From Candidatus Rariloculus versatilis (GTDB lineage: Bacteria; Pseudomonadota; Gammaproteobacteria; Steroidobacterales; Rariloculaceae), in NCBI GenBank assembly GCA_028278665.1, contig JAQAJI010000003.1, positions 1 through 40,480 of the forward strand: a stretch of 40,480 nt of DNA, written 5' to 3'. The notes beneath the pieces were generated by a model that saw only the letters and a program-made list of their open reading frames with translations, made no database searches and was not told the origin of the DNA. How positions within the stretch are numbered: the first letter of the stretch is position 1; each line of letters begins with the position of its first letter. Both the position numbers and the translations under genes were made by a program. Shown in pieces: positions 20,060 through 28,574 of the stretch.

Positions 20060-21283
20060 ATGTCCGCGCCCAAGGTTTCCAGAAGCTCTTCCTCCCGCCG
20101 CCTGAACGCGGCCCGAGCCACGGCCTTGCTCATGGCCGCCGCGGCACTCGCAATCGCCGCCGCACCGGCCGGTGCGCAGGTGATCCAGTCCCAACAACAC
20201 GACTTCACGATCGAGATCGTCGCCGACGGCTTCGAGAACCCGTGGAGCATCGCGTTCCTGCCCAACGGCGACATTCTGGTCACCGAGCGGCCCGGACGGC
20301 TCCGCATCATTCGGGACGGCGAGTTGCTGCCGGACTCGGTCGGCCCCATGCCGGCGGTCCGCCACGAGGGACAGGGCGGTCTGCAGGAAATCGCGGTGCA
20401 CCCGGACTTCGAGTCCAACCGCCTGATCTACCTGAGCTACGCCAAGGGCAACGAGGACAATTCCGAGAGCACGACCGCCCTTCTGCGTGCTCGCTTCGAG
20501 AACGACACCCTGCACGACGTCGAGGAAATCTTCGAGGCGAACGCCTGGGGCGAGCGAGCCGGCCACTACGGCGCCAAGCTCGCGTTCGACGCCGACGGTT
20601 ACCTGTTCATGAGCGTCGGCGACCGCCAGTTCATCCCGCAAGGCGACCTCGAGGACCTTGCGGCCCACCCTGCACAGAATCCGATGACCCACCACGGCAC
20701 GATCGTGAGGCTGCACGACGACGGCAGCGTTCCTGACGACAACCCGTTCGTCGGAAGCAGCGACGCGCTGCCGGAAATCTGGAGCTACGGGCACAGGAAT
20801 CCGCAAGGACTCGCCATCGATCCGGAGACCGGCGAAGTCTGGGCGACCGAACACGGCCCGCAGGGCGGCGACGAACTCAATGTCTCGCGTCCCGGGCTCA
20901 ACTACGGCTGGCCCGTTATCGGCTACGGCGTCAATTACCGCAGCGGACTGCCGATCCATTCCGCCCCGCACCGCGAGGGCATGGAGCAGCCGGCGCTGTA
21001 CTGGGTGCCGTCGATCGGCGCGTCGGGCCTTGCGGTCTACACCGGCGACGCGTTTCCGATGTGGCAGGGCAATATTTTCGCAGGCGGGCTGTCTGCCGAT
21101 TACCAGCGGCTGTCGAGAATCTGGCTCAACGAGCAGGGCGGCGTCGCGCACCGCGAGCCGTTGCTTGCCGGCGATCTGCGGATCCGCGACGTGCGCGAGG
21201 GTCCGGACGGCTACATCTACCTGGCCGTCGACAATCGAGTCGGCTTGCCGACGCCGGTCGTAAGGCTCGTGCCCGCGGACTGA
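20060..21283 (+). CDS. PQQ-dependent aldose sugar dehydrogenase (soluble GDH/YliI-like)
   Basis: Signal peptide; ENPWSIAFLPNGDILVTERPGRLRII, GHRNPQGLAIDPETGEVWATEHGPQGGDELNVSRPGLNYGWP. Confidence 0.92.
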   Translation: MSAPKVSRSSSSRRLNAARATALLMAAAALAIAAAPAGAQVIQSQQHDFTIEIVADGFENPWSIAFLPNGDILVTERPGRLRIIRDGELLPDSVGPMPAVRHEGQGGLQEIAVHPDFESNRLIYLSYAKGNEDNSESTTALLRARFENDTLHDVEEIFEANAWGERAGHYGAKLAFDADGYLFMSVGDRQFIPQGDLEDLAAHPAQNPMTHHGTIVRLHDDGSVPDDNPFVGSSDALPEIWSYGHRNPQGLAIDPETGEVWATEHGPQGGDELNVSRPGLNYGWPVIGYGVNYRSGLPIHSAPHREGMEQPALYWVPSIGASGLAVYTGDAFPMWQGNIFAGGLSADYQRLSRIWLNEQGGVAHREPLLAGDLRIRDVREGPDGYIYLAVDNRVGLPTPVVRLVPAD

Positions 21284-21369
21284 AGCGTCCGCAGCTCCAG
21301 TCGCATCCTTCAACAAACGCGTCGATCGACCGGACAGCGGGACCGGACAGCGGGCCTCGCCCGACCGAT

Positions 21370-22311
21370 TCAGTCCGACGTGCGGCAGGCGCTCGAGTTC
21401 TCGATGCAGCTCACGGCCTCCAATTCGGTGAGGCGGTTGTTCGGCTCGCGATAGCGATACAGGAAGTCGTACATCGTCACGATGTTCGGGTCGAGGAACA
21501 TGTCGAGCCCGCCGAGATCGCTGAACTCGTCCATGGAAACCAGTTGCCGAATCTCCGGCAGCGTCCGGCCCGCGATCATGTGATCGAGCACGCGGTCGTG
21601 CAGGGTCTGGAGGAACTCGTGGCTGCGCATGAAGTTGTCCTGCCCGAGCAGCCGCGGGCCGTGTCCCGGCAGCACGACATCCACGTCGTCGAGCTTCGAG
21701 AGCGTCCTGAGGCCCCGCAGCATGCCGTGCACGTCCATGTCCCTGAGGTCGGGGAACAGCACGTCGCGGGCGATGTCGATCGAGATCAGCACGCCCTCGT
21801 CGGGCACGTGGACGTGGATCAGGTTGTCGCTGTGCGACGGCCCGACGTAGAGCAGCGTGACCTTGACGCCGCCCAGGTGCAGATCCATCTCGTTCTCGAA
21901 GGTGACGTCGGGAACCGAGGAAATTCTCCCCTCGCGAACGATGTGCGGCCTGATGTTGCGGTGCCCGACCGTGACGGCCGTGTCGTCGAAAACCTGCGAA
22001 TTGCAGATGTGATCCAGGTGATCGTGGCTCAGCACGAGAAACCTGACGGGCACGTCGTGGCGAGTGGCCAGTTCGGACTTCAGCCAATCCACCGTTCCCG
22101 ACGGGCAGTAGTGGCCGTCGACGACGATGATGCCTTCCGAAGTCAGGATGTAGGCGCCGTACTGGCCGTCCGATCCCCATCTGTAGACGCTTTCGGAGAT
22201 CTGCTCGATGGACCGATCCTGGCCCCATTGACGCTGGGCAGCCGCCGGGCCGACCGCGAGCGCTGCGAGCAACAGCGAGACAGATATACGAACGAACATT
22301 GTCGTGACCAT
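21370..22311 (-). CDS. secreted MBL-fold metallo-hydrolase
   Basis: Signal peptide; VLSHDHLDHICNS, GPSHSDNLIHVHVPDEGVLISIDI, VVLPGHGPRL. Confidence 0.88.
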   Translation of the reverse strand: MVTTMFVRISVSLLLAALAVGPAAAQRQWGQDRSIEQISESVYRWGSDGQYGAYILTSEGIIVVDGHYCPSGTVDWLKSELATRHDVPVRFLVLSHDHLDHICNSQVFDDTAVTVGHRNIRPHIVREGRISSVPDVTFENEMDLHLGGVKVTLLYVGPSHSDNLIHVHVPDEGVLISIDIARDVLFPDLRDMDVHGMLRGLRTLSKLDDVDVVLPGHGPRLLGQDNFMRSHEFLQTLHDRVLDHMIAGRTLPEIRQLVSMDEFSDLGGLDMFLDPNIVTMYDFLYRYREPNNRLTELEAVSCIENSSACRTSD

Positions 22312-22529
22312 CAGACTCTCCGCTTACGCCTTGCGCATCGATTCGATGCATTCTCTATGGCTTGGTTCGGGACAACGATAAGTGAACCATTCGACAAGCC
22401 GCAAATCGAGCCGGTAAGCCTTCGGTAGCGGCACTGCGCTTGCTCGCGGAGCCTCGCCGCCTTGTTCTGCGTCGGAATCGGCGGCAGGCTATACGCGGGG
22501 TACGCTCAACAAACAAGGGAAGCTGGACG

Positions 22530-23510
22530 ATGAAAACGAAGCGCGAACCGGCTCGCTGCCGACTCTTGACCTGGATTCTGGCTGGATTGATCGCGGCGCC
22601 GTTCGCCGCGGCACAGACGCCTGACGCGGACGAATGGTGGCCTTCCGAATGGGGACCCGACGACGAGCGCGGCGCGGCGAACCGCATCACGCCGGCCAAG
22701 GTGCTCGAAGCGGTGTCGCTGATCGAGGAAGGCCGCATTTACGAACTTGGCCGCGTCTACGAGGCCGGCATGCCGCTCGTAGGCAACCGCCACTACAGCC
22801 TCACGATTCCGGGCTTGCCGACGAGCGCGGCAGCCGTCGAGGGCGGTACCGTCTTCAACGACGAGCTCGTGAGCGCGGAGATCGGCCAGGTCGGCACGCA
22901 GTTTGACGGGCTCGGTCACATCGGCGTCGAGCGCGACGGCGATCACATTTTCTACAACGGCTTCAAACTGTCCGAGTTCGGCACCGCCTATGGACTGGAG
23001 CGGCTCGGCATCGAGAACGTCGGCGTACTCTTCACGCGCGGCGTGCTCATCGATGTTGCGAGGTACAAGGGCGTGGACATGCTCGACGAGAGCTACGTGA
23101 TCACGGTCGAGGACATCGAGGCGACGCTCGAGATGCAGGGCGTCGCGATCAACGAGGGCGACGCGGTGCTGTTCCACACGGGATGGGGGCAGCTCTGGAT
23201 GGTCGACAACGAGACCTACGGCGGCAGCCCGCCCGGCCCCGGCATCACGGCGATTCGCTGGCTCACGGACCGGAGAATCGTGATGACCGGCGGGGACACT
23301 TACCCGGTGGAAGCAGTCCCCGGCGAGAACCCCGCTGATGGGATCGCTGGCCACGAATGGCTGCTTGTCCGCAACGGCATCTACAACTTCGAGAACCTCG
23401 ATCTGAGCGCGCTTGCGGCCGACGGCGTCTACGAGTTCGCGTTCATCTTCGCACCGATAAAGCTCAAGGGTGCGACGGGCTCGCCGGGGAATCCGATCGC
23501 CGTGCGTTAA
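22530..23510 (+). CDS. secreted cyclase family protein (kynurenine formamidase-like fold)
   Basis: Signal peptide; QVGTQFDGLGHIGVE, GVLIDVARYKG, GDAVLFHTGWGQLW. Confidence 0.87.
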   Translation: MKTKREPARCRLLTWILAGLIAAPFAAAQTPDADEWWPSEWGPDDERGAANRITPAKVLEAVSLIEEGRIYELGRVYEAGMPLVGNRHYSLTIPGLPTSAAAVEGGTVFNDELVSAEIGQVGTQFDGLGHIGVERDGDHIFYNGFKLSEFGTAYGLERLGIENVGVLFTRGVLIDVARYKGVDMLDESYVITVEDIEATLEMQGVAINEGDAVLFHTGWGQLWMVDNETYGGSPPGPGITAIRWLTDRRIVMTGGDTYPVEAVPGENPADGIAGHEWLLVRNGIYNFENLDLSALAADGVYEFAFIFAPIKLKGATGSPGNPIAVR

Positions 23511-23574
23511 CAAGGGTCGACGCGCGATCGAAACCTGATCCGGCCGTTGTGACAGCCGCACGGCTGACCCGACA

Positions 23575-23922
23575 TCAGACTTTCGTATCAAAAACCTTGC
23601 GGTAGACCTCTTCGTTGAAGCCGACGAGCACGGTGGCGCCGGTGCGGATCGTGGGAGCTCGCAGGTTGCCGGTGGGGCCGAGCATGGCGTTGACAGCGTC
23701 ATCGTCGGCGTTTGCGGCGCCGGCGAACTGCGTGACCTTGCGGCCCCTGGAAACGATCAGCCGCGACGCGCCGCGCAGCAGTTCGGCCGCGTTGCTGCGC
23801 TGCAGCTTGCGGCTCGCCGGGACGGTTTCGGCGACCTCGATGCCATTAGCCTCCAGAAACCAGGAGGCGCGATTGCAGGAGGTTCATCCCTTGCGGTGGT
23901 AGTACCAGTCAGCGCTGGCCAT
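23575..23922 (-). CDS. ArsC/Spx-family thioredoxin-fold selenoprotein (Sec at codon 13, TGA 23884-23886)
   Basis: Minus strand ATG at 23922: MASADWYYHRKG-U-TSCNRASWFLEANGIEVAETVPASRKLQRSNAAELLRGASRLIVSRGRKVTQFAGAANADDDAVNAMLGPTGNLRAPTIRTGATVLVGFNEEVYRKVFDTKV*. Good SD (GGGAGG) upstream; frame intact apart from the single TGA at the position of the catalytic Cys; conserved RAPT and LVGFNEE segments downstream. Confidence 0.88.
23840..23886 (-). promoter_or_regulatory. bacterial SECIS-like hairpin just after in-frame UGA
   Basis: UGA-ACCUCCUGCAAUCGC-[GCCUCC]-UGGUUUCU-[GGAGGC]: 6-bp perfect stem, apical loop with GG near its 5' side, 21 nt after the UGA to the loop. Confidence 0.75.
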
Positions 23923-24225
23923 GGCCGGAGTCCTCCCGATTTCAAACTGCTGCGCCCGAAGTGTGCGCCCGTCAACTCGCGATTATAGCGCCGCGTGTGC
24001 GACCTGATCGACAGCGGTACGCCGCAAGTGGCCGCGATTGCAGCTTGGCGCACCCGGCAATATGATTCTCGCCGGGTCCAGGGGCGAAAAAGCCCCGAAC
24101 TTCCTACCCGTGGTGTACGTGTGAGTCTTGACTCCGTTGATTGGGACGATGCCGTCGGGAACCCGCCGGGACGCGGCGATTGCTTGCAGGTAGACTGCAC
24201 GAAAACCGGGAAACCAGGTACGAAG

Positions 24226-26088
24226 ATGAGGAACACACTGATGATGCGTCTCCTGAAACCACTAGCGGCTGCCGGTCGGCCGGCAATTGTCGCCTTCACT
24301 GCACTTGCTGGTCTGATCGGCACAGGCGGCACTGCGCAGGCGCAGGACGCGGCCGAGCGCCTCGAGCAGATGACCGAGCAGCAGCGTCTGCGCTTGATCG
24401 GACCCGCCGGTGGACTCGCGCCCGGCGTAGAACTGCCGGCCTGGACCGAACGCCCGAATCCCCTTGACGATTTCAGCCCGATTTCCCAGGAAGAGCTTGA
24501 GAACCCGTCTGCCGACGACTGGCTCAACTGGCGCCGCACTTACGACAGCACTGGATTTACGCCGCTTGACCAGATCACGCGAGACAATGTCGACGAGCTC
24601 ACGCTCGCCTGGTCACTTGCACTTCCGCCGGGCGCGAACGGGGCGACACCGCTCGTTCACAACGGCGTCATCTATGTGCATTCCTACGGCGACCATGTAC
24701 AGGCACTGGATGCGACAAACGGCAACATTCTCTGGCACTACGCGCGCGACCTTGGCGACGGCGGCATTTCCGTGAAGCGAAACATGGCGATCTACGACGA
24801 CAAGCTTTACGCCGGCACATCCGATGTACACGTCATCGCGCTCGATGTCAGGACCGGCGATGTCGTCTGGGATACGCCGATCACGGACCCTGACAGCGGG
24901 TTCGGGCTCAGCGGCGGGCCGCTGGTCGCCGATGGCGTGGTCATGCAGGGCGTCAACGGCCAGGCGCCCGGCGGTGCGTATGTGGTTGGGCTCGATGCAG
25001 AGTCGGGCGAGGAAATATGGCGCTTTTTCAGTATCGCCCGGCCGGATGAGCCTGGCGGGAACACCTGGAACGACCTGCCGCTCGAGGAGCGTACCGGCGG
25101 ATCCGTGTGGACGCCCGGCGGTTACGACGTCGAGACCGGCGTTGCGCTTTTCGGGCCGGCGCCGACCTACGACACCGGTCCGTTGAGGGACCCGCTCGGA
25201 CTTTCCGGAGTGACCAACGAAGCGCTCTACACCAACGCGACAGTCGCGCTGGATCCGGCCACGGGGAACGTCGAGTGGTATTTTCAGCATGTCCCGAACG
25301 ATCAGTGGGACTTCGACTGGTCGTTCGAGCGCCACCTCGTCGAAATGGAAATCGACGGGCAAGAGCAGCGCCTGATCCTCACCGCCGGCAAGCAGGCCAT
25401 CTACGACGCAATCGATCTCGAAGGCAACTACGTTTATTCGTTCGATCTGGGTCTGCAGAACTTCATGACGGGCATCGATCCCGAAACGGGCGAGAAGTTC
25501 GTCGATCCCGACCTGATCCCGTCGCGCGAAGAAACGATCACCGTTTGTCCGCACGCGGGCGGCGCAAAGAGCTGGATTCCGGCGTCGGTCAATCCGAACA
25601 ACAACGTGCTGTACGTGCCGCTGGTCGAGACATGCATGGATATGGTCCCGCAGCCGCCGGACGTGCGCGGATCGTTGTCGACCGGCGTCAACTGGACGAT
25701 CAGGCCGACGATCGACAGCGATGGCCGCTATGGCCGGATTCAGGCGATCGATCTGGAAACGCGCGAGACCCTGTGGACAACGCGACAGCGCGCACCGCAG
25801 ACGACCGGCACGCTGGTTACGGCTGGCGGCGTGTTATTCGCCGGCGCACTCGATCGGTATTTCACGGCTTACGACGAGGCCGACGGTGAGGCGCTATGGC
25901 GCACGCGGGTCGGCGACGTGCCGAGTGCCGCACCCATTAGCTATGCGGTCGATGGCACGCAGTATGTGGCGCTGATCGTCGGTTACGGCACGGCGCACGC
26001 GATGTCCTGGCCGATGCTCACACCGGAGATCGATCTGCCGATCATTCGCAGCGCGGCACTGTGGGTTTTCGCGCTGCCCGGGAACTGA
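24226..26088 (+). CDS. PQQ-dependent dehydrogenase, methanol/ethanol family
   Basis: Signal peptide; repeated W-motif propeller blades (GNILWHYARDLG, GEEIWRFFS, GNVEWYFQHVPNDQWDFDWSFERHLVE, GEALWRTRVGDVPSAAPISYAVDGTQYVALIVG). Confidence 0.92.
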   Translation: MRNTLMMRLLKPLAAAGRPAIVAFTALAGLIGTGGTAQAQDAAERLEQMTEQQRLRLIGPAGGLAPGVELPAWTERPNPLDDFSPISQEELENPSADDWLNWRRTYDSTGFTPLDQITRDNVDELTLAWSLALPPGANGATPLVHNGVIYVHSYGDHVQALDATNGNILWHYARDLGDGGISVKRNMAIYDDKLYAGTSDVHVIALDVRTGDVVWDTPITDPDSGFGLSGGPLVADGVVMQGVNGQAPGGAYVVGLDAESGEEIWRFFSIARPDEPGGNTWNDLPLEERTGGSVWTPGGYDVETGVALFGPAPTYDTGPLRDPLGLSGVTNEALYTNATVALDPATGNVEWYFQHVPNDQWDFDWSFERHLVEMEIDGQEQRLILTAGKQAIYDAIDLEGNYVYSFDLGLQNFMTGIDPETGEKFVDPDLIPSREETITVCPHAGGAKSWIPASVNPNNNVLYVPLVETCMDMVPQPPDVRGSLSTGVNWTIRPTIDSDGRYGRIQAIDLETRETLWTTRQRAPQTTGTLVTAGGVLFAGALDRYFTAYDEADGEALWRTRVGDVPSAAPISYAVDGTQYVALIVGYGTAHAMSWPMLTPEIDLPIIRSAALWVFALPGN

Positions 26089-26304
26089 GCGGATTCGGAG
26101 ATTGCGTCTCGCTGCCGTGTTGCGTGGCAGCGGAATTCTGCCGATTGGGCTACGCGCACAGTCAATAAGAATCCCGGTTGGGCCTGGGCATCAAGCCACA
26201 TGGCCGCCAAGCGCATGGCACTGGTTACCAGCTAACTGCTGAACATTGCAGTCTGACATGCGTTTCACGGCGGTCGATTTGCCCGCCCGGCGATCCGATG
26301 CTAC

Positions 26305-26676
26305 TTAATCCCATTCCCGCTCAATGCCGCCCTCGCGCGTCAGGAATCCGAGCAGGCAGCCGTTCGAGCCGTCGCGGAGCCGATGACAGCGGACCGAGAC
26401 AGTATCGCCGGGCTGCACGAGGTCCTCGTCGATTCCCTGTCTGCGCAGTGTGTTGGCCGACGCGGCTTCGAGGAGCCAGGTCGCCGTCTGTCCTTCGGCG
26501 TCCGTGACGTCGATGTAGACCCAGGTGTGCGGATTGAACCAGTGAAGCTCAGTCACGGTGCCGGTGAGCTGCGTGTACTCGGTCATCAGGTAATTGCCGT
26601 GGGAATGATGAGCCGATGCGGGTATCGCAAGCAGCGTCGTTGCCAGGGCGGCGAGAATCAGGCTTTCGTACCGCAT
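26305..26676 (-). CDS. secreted DUF6152-like protein
   Basis: Signal peptide ending ASAHHSHGNY; TELHWFNPHTWVYIDVTDAEGQTATWLLEAASANTLRRQGI. Confidence 0.75.
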   Translation of the reverse strand: MRYESLILAALATTLLAIPASAHHSHGNYLMTEYTQLTGTVTELHWFNPHTWVYIDVTDAEGQTATWLLEAASANTLRRQGIDEDLVQPGDTVSVRCHRLRDGSNGCLLGFLTREGGIEREWD

Positions 26677-26698
26677 TCTGTGCTCCTCGCGCCAACCG

Positions 26699-27373
26699 CT
26701 ACTGCAACAGCAGATCGGAGCGCGTGGCCGGGTTCGTGTCGGGGCTGATGTCGGGATTTCGCACCTTGATCGCGTCGGCGTAGTTGCGGTAGCGGATCCT
26801 GTTGCCCGCGTCGTCGAGGAACTCGAGCGACTGCTGAAACATGCCCGGCGGCGGCGAGCCCGGAGCGACAGTCGCCTCGGAGATGTACAGGCGGCTGTCG
26901 TGCAGGTAGATCGCGGCGAAGGTTCGTGAGCCGTCGTCGTTCGTGATCTGTAGCTGGTGGCCTTCGACGCGGTCGATGTAGTGATAGGCGTCGTAGGTGA
27001 CTTCGCCGCCGCGCCGGCGCAGATTCGCCGCCGCATAGGCGACCGAGGCCCGGACGTCGACTTCCCAGTACAGCTCGTAATCGGCTTCTGTACGGTCGGA
27101 GCGCGCCGCGTGTATCGCCCTCGCGTCGCTGTAGTCGACGACGGTCACGGCGTAGCCGTTGGCGCCATCCTCGTAGCTGTAGACGCGCGCCGGCATGACC
27201 GCCCCGTACTCGGACGGGTACTCGATCTCTTCGACCTCGAATTCGCCCGGTGCATGAATGCGGAAGTTGTCAGCCGTGCTCGTGTATTGGCGCCACCCCT
27301 GTGCGTGCGAAGTCGCGACCGCCAGCGGGAGCACGACCGCCGCGGTGACCGCCATTGTCTGCTGAAAACGCAT
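26699..27373 (-). CDS. hypothetical secreted protein (~224 aa)
   Basis: Signal peptide MRFQQTMAVTAAVVLPLAVATSHAQG; YTSTADNFRIHAPGEFEVEEIEYPSEYGAVMPARVY. Track ORF extends into the upstream repeat region. Confidence 0.75.
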   Translation of the reverse strand: MRFQQTMAVTAAVVLPLAVATSHAQGWRQYTSTADNFRIHAPGEFEVEEIEYPSEYGAVMPARVYSYEDGANGYAVTVVDYSDARAIHAARSDRTEADYELYWEVDVRASVAYAAANLRRRGGEVTYDAYHYIDRVEGHQLQITNDDGSRTFAAIYLHDSRLYISEATVAPGSPPPGMFQQSLEFLDDAGNRIRYRNYADAIKVRNPDISPDTNPATRSDLLLQ

Positions 27374-27490
27374 CGCCGATCTCCCCTGAATTCGTTGTCG
27401 CACGGTGACCGCATCCCGTACGAGGGCCGCCACTGCGCAGGAACGATCAGCCGCCGCGGGGCCCGGGGCGCCAGATCGCTGCCGCAGCAC

Positions 27491-27570
27491 CGTTACCCGA
27501 CCACGGCACCTGTATCCGACCTCGACGCCGGTTTCCTGCCGCTGCGCCAGTTTCCGACCACGGCAACACC
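27491..27570. repeat. degenerate ~20-nt tandem repeat, about four units
   Basis: GTTACCCGACCACGGCACCTG / TATCCGACCTCGACGCCG / GTTTCCTGCCGCTGCGCCAG / TTTCCGACCACGGCAACACC. Confidence 0.6.
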
Positions 27571-27667
27571 CCAATGCGCCGGCACCACCGGACCTCGGCG
27601 GCCCCGCAGCGCGGCCTTGGCGCTTCGCTGGAGCGGCGGTCCCGCAGCTCCCGGCTCTCGGGCTTCC

Positions 27668-28495
27668 CTACAGCGGCGCGTCAGGATTCGCGATCGTCCG
27701 CCACATGTGCGCCACGGGACTCGCGTCGTTGCCGAGCCCCTCTGCCGGCTGCCGGAAGTGGCGCCCGACGATGTCGACGAATGGGTCCATCGACACGACG
27801 GCGTCCGGATCGAACGCGTACAGGTCGCTGACCGTAACCTCGCGCGGAGCGTCGTACCAACTGTGGTCGCGCAGCATGTTCCAGTCGGCCCGGATGTGCG
27901 CCGCGGGCACGTAGTCCTCGCCGAATATCCTGCGGTACAGGTCCGGGTAGACATAACCGGCCTCGTCGTCCGGGTAGAAGCGCAGCGCCTGGTGGTACTT
28001 GATCGCGAAGCTCGTGCGCTCGGGCACGTACGGCTCGTAGAGCTGCGCGCCCCAGTATCCGTGATCGGTGCGCATGATGGCCTGCACGGTGTCGTGCAGC
28101 AGGCAGGCGAGGATGATCTCCTCGTCGACGCCGCGCTCCATCGCCTTGTTCGCGCTCTGCAGGCAGTGGTTGCTTTGCCGCGCGAAGCGCAGATCAAAGA
28201 AATCGAACAGCGTTGGATTGTCCGGCATCGGCGCCAGGACCGGGACGTTGTCGCCGCTCGTGTTCAGGAAGGATGTGCCCGTTCCGCGCCGGTAGCTGCG
28301 CGTCGGAATCTGCGCCTCGACCTCGGCCGCGGTCGGGAAGTCGCCGCCACCGGATCCCGCGCCCGCCTGCGCAAGCTCAAGCCGCTCGTTGAGCGCATCC
28401 TCGAGCGCGTCGGCGCGTGCTTCGTGACTCATGAGGCCGACTGCCGCGGCTCCGCCCAGGCTGGCAATGAAGTCTCTGCGATCCAGTTCGATCAT
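27668..28495 (-). CDS. Tat-exported HD-domain protein, PhnZ/TmpB-like
   Basis: MIELDRRDFIASLGGAAAVGL (Tat) then SNHCLQSANKAMERGVDEEIILACLLHDTVQAIMRTDHGYWGAQLYEPYV...IKYHQALRFYPDDE. Confidence 0.75.
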   Translation of the reverse strand: MIELDRRDFIASLGGAAAVGLMSHEARADALEDALNERLELAQAGAGSGGGDFPTAAEVEAQIPTRSYRRGTGTSFLNTSGDNVPVLAPMPDNPTLFDFFDLRFARQSNHCLQSANKAMERGVDEEIILACLLHDTVQAIMRTDHGYWGAQLYEPYVPERTSFAIKYHQALRFYPDDEAGYVYPDLYRRIFGEDYVPAAHIRADWNMLRDHSWYDAPREVTVSDLYAFDPDAVVSMDPFVDIVGRHFRQPAEGLGNDASPVAHMWRTIANPDAPL

Positions 28496-28574
28496 GACCG
28501 TGTCCCCCCACGTCCAAGTTTGTCCCGTACGAGTTTGCAACCTTGATACCGCAGAACGATCGCGTGGATCAAGC

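Noticed and set aside
21343-21356. Short direct repeat GACCGGACAGCGGG next to an identical copy in the gap before the MBL gene
   Set aside because: Only two 14-nt copies in a short intergenic gap; too little to interpret beyond slippage.
19694-22351. 885-aa minus-strand ORF
   Set aside because: Overlaps the GloB, PQQ sugar dehydrogenase and MBL genes, which all have clear family motifs; out-of-frame artefact.
23575-23922. Alternative: ArsC-like locus is a pseudogene killed by a nonsense mutation
   Set aside because: Only one stop, exactly at the catalytic Cys position, intact downstream frame, good SD and a SECIS-like hairpin at proper spacing. Not excluded without selABCD data but less likely.
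23757-24539. 260-aa minus-strand ORF across the ArsC-like locus
   Set aside because: Different frame from the ArsC/Spx motifs and overlaps the PQQ dehydrogenase start; spurious. It masks the true Sec-containing gene.
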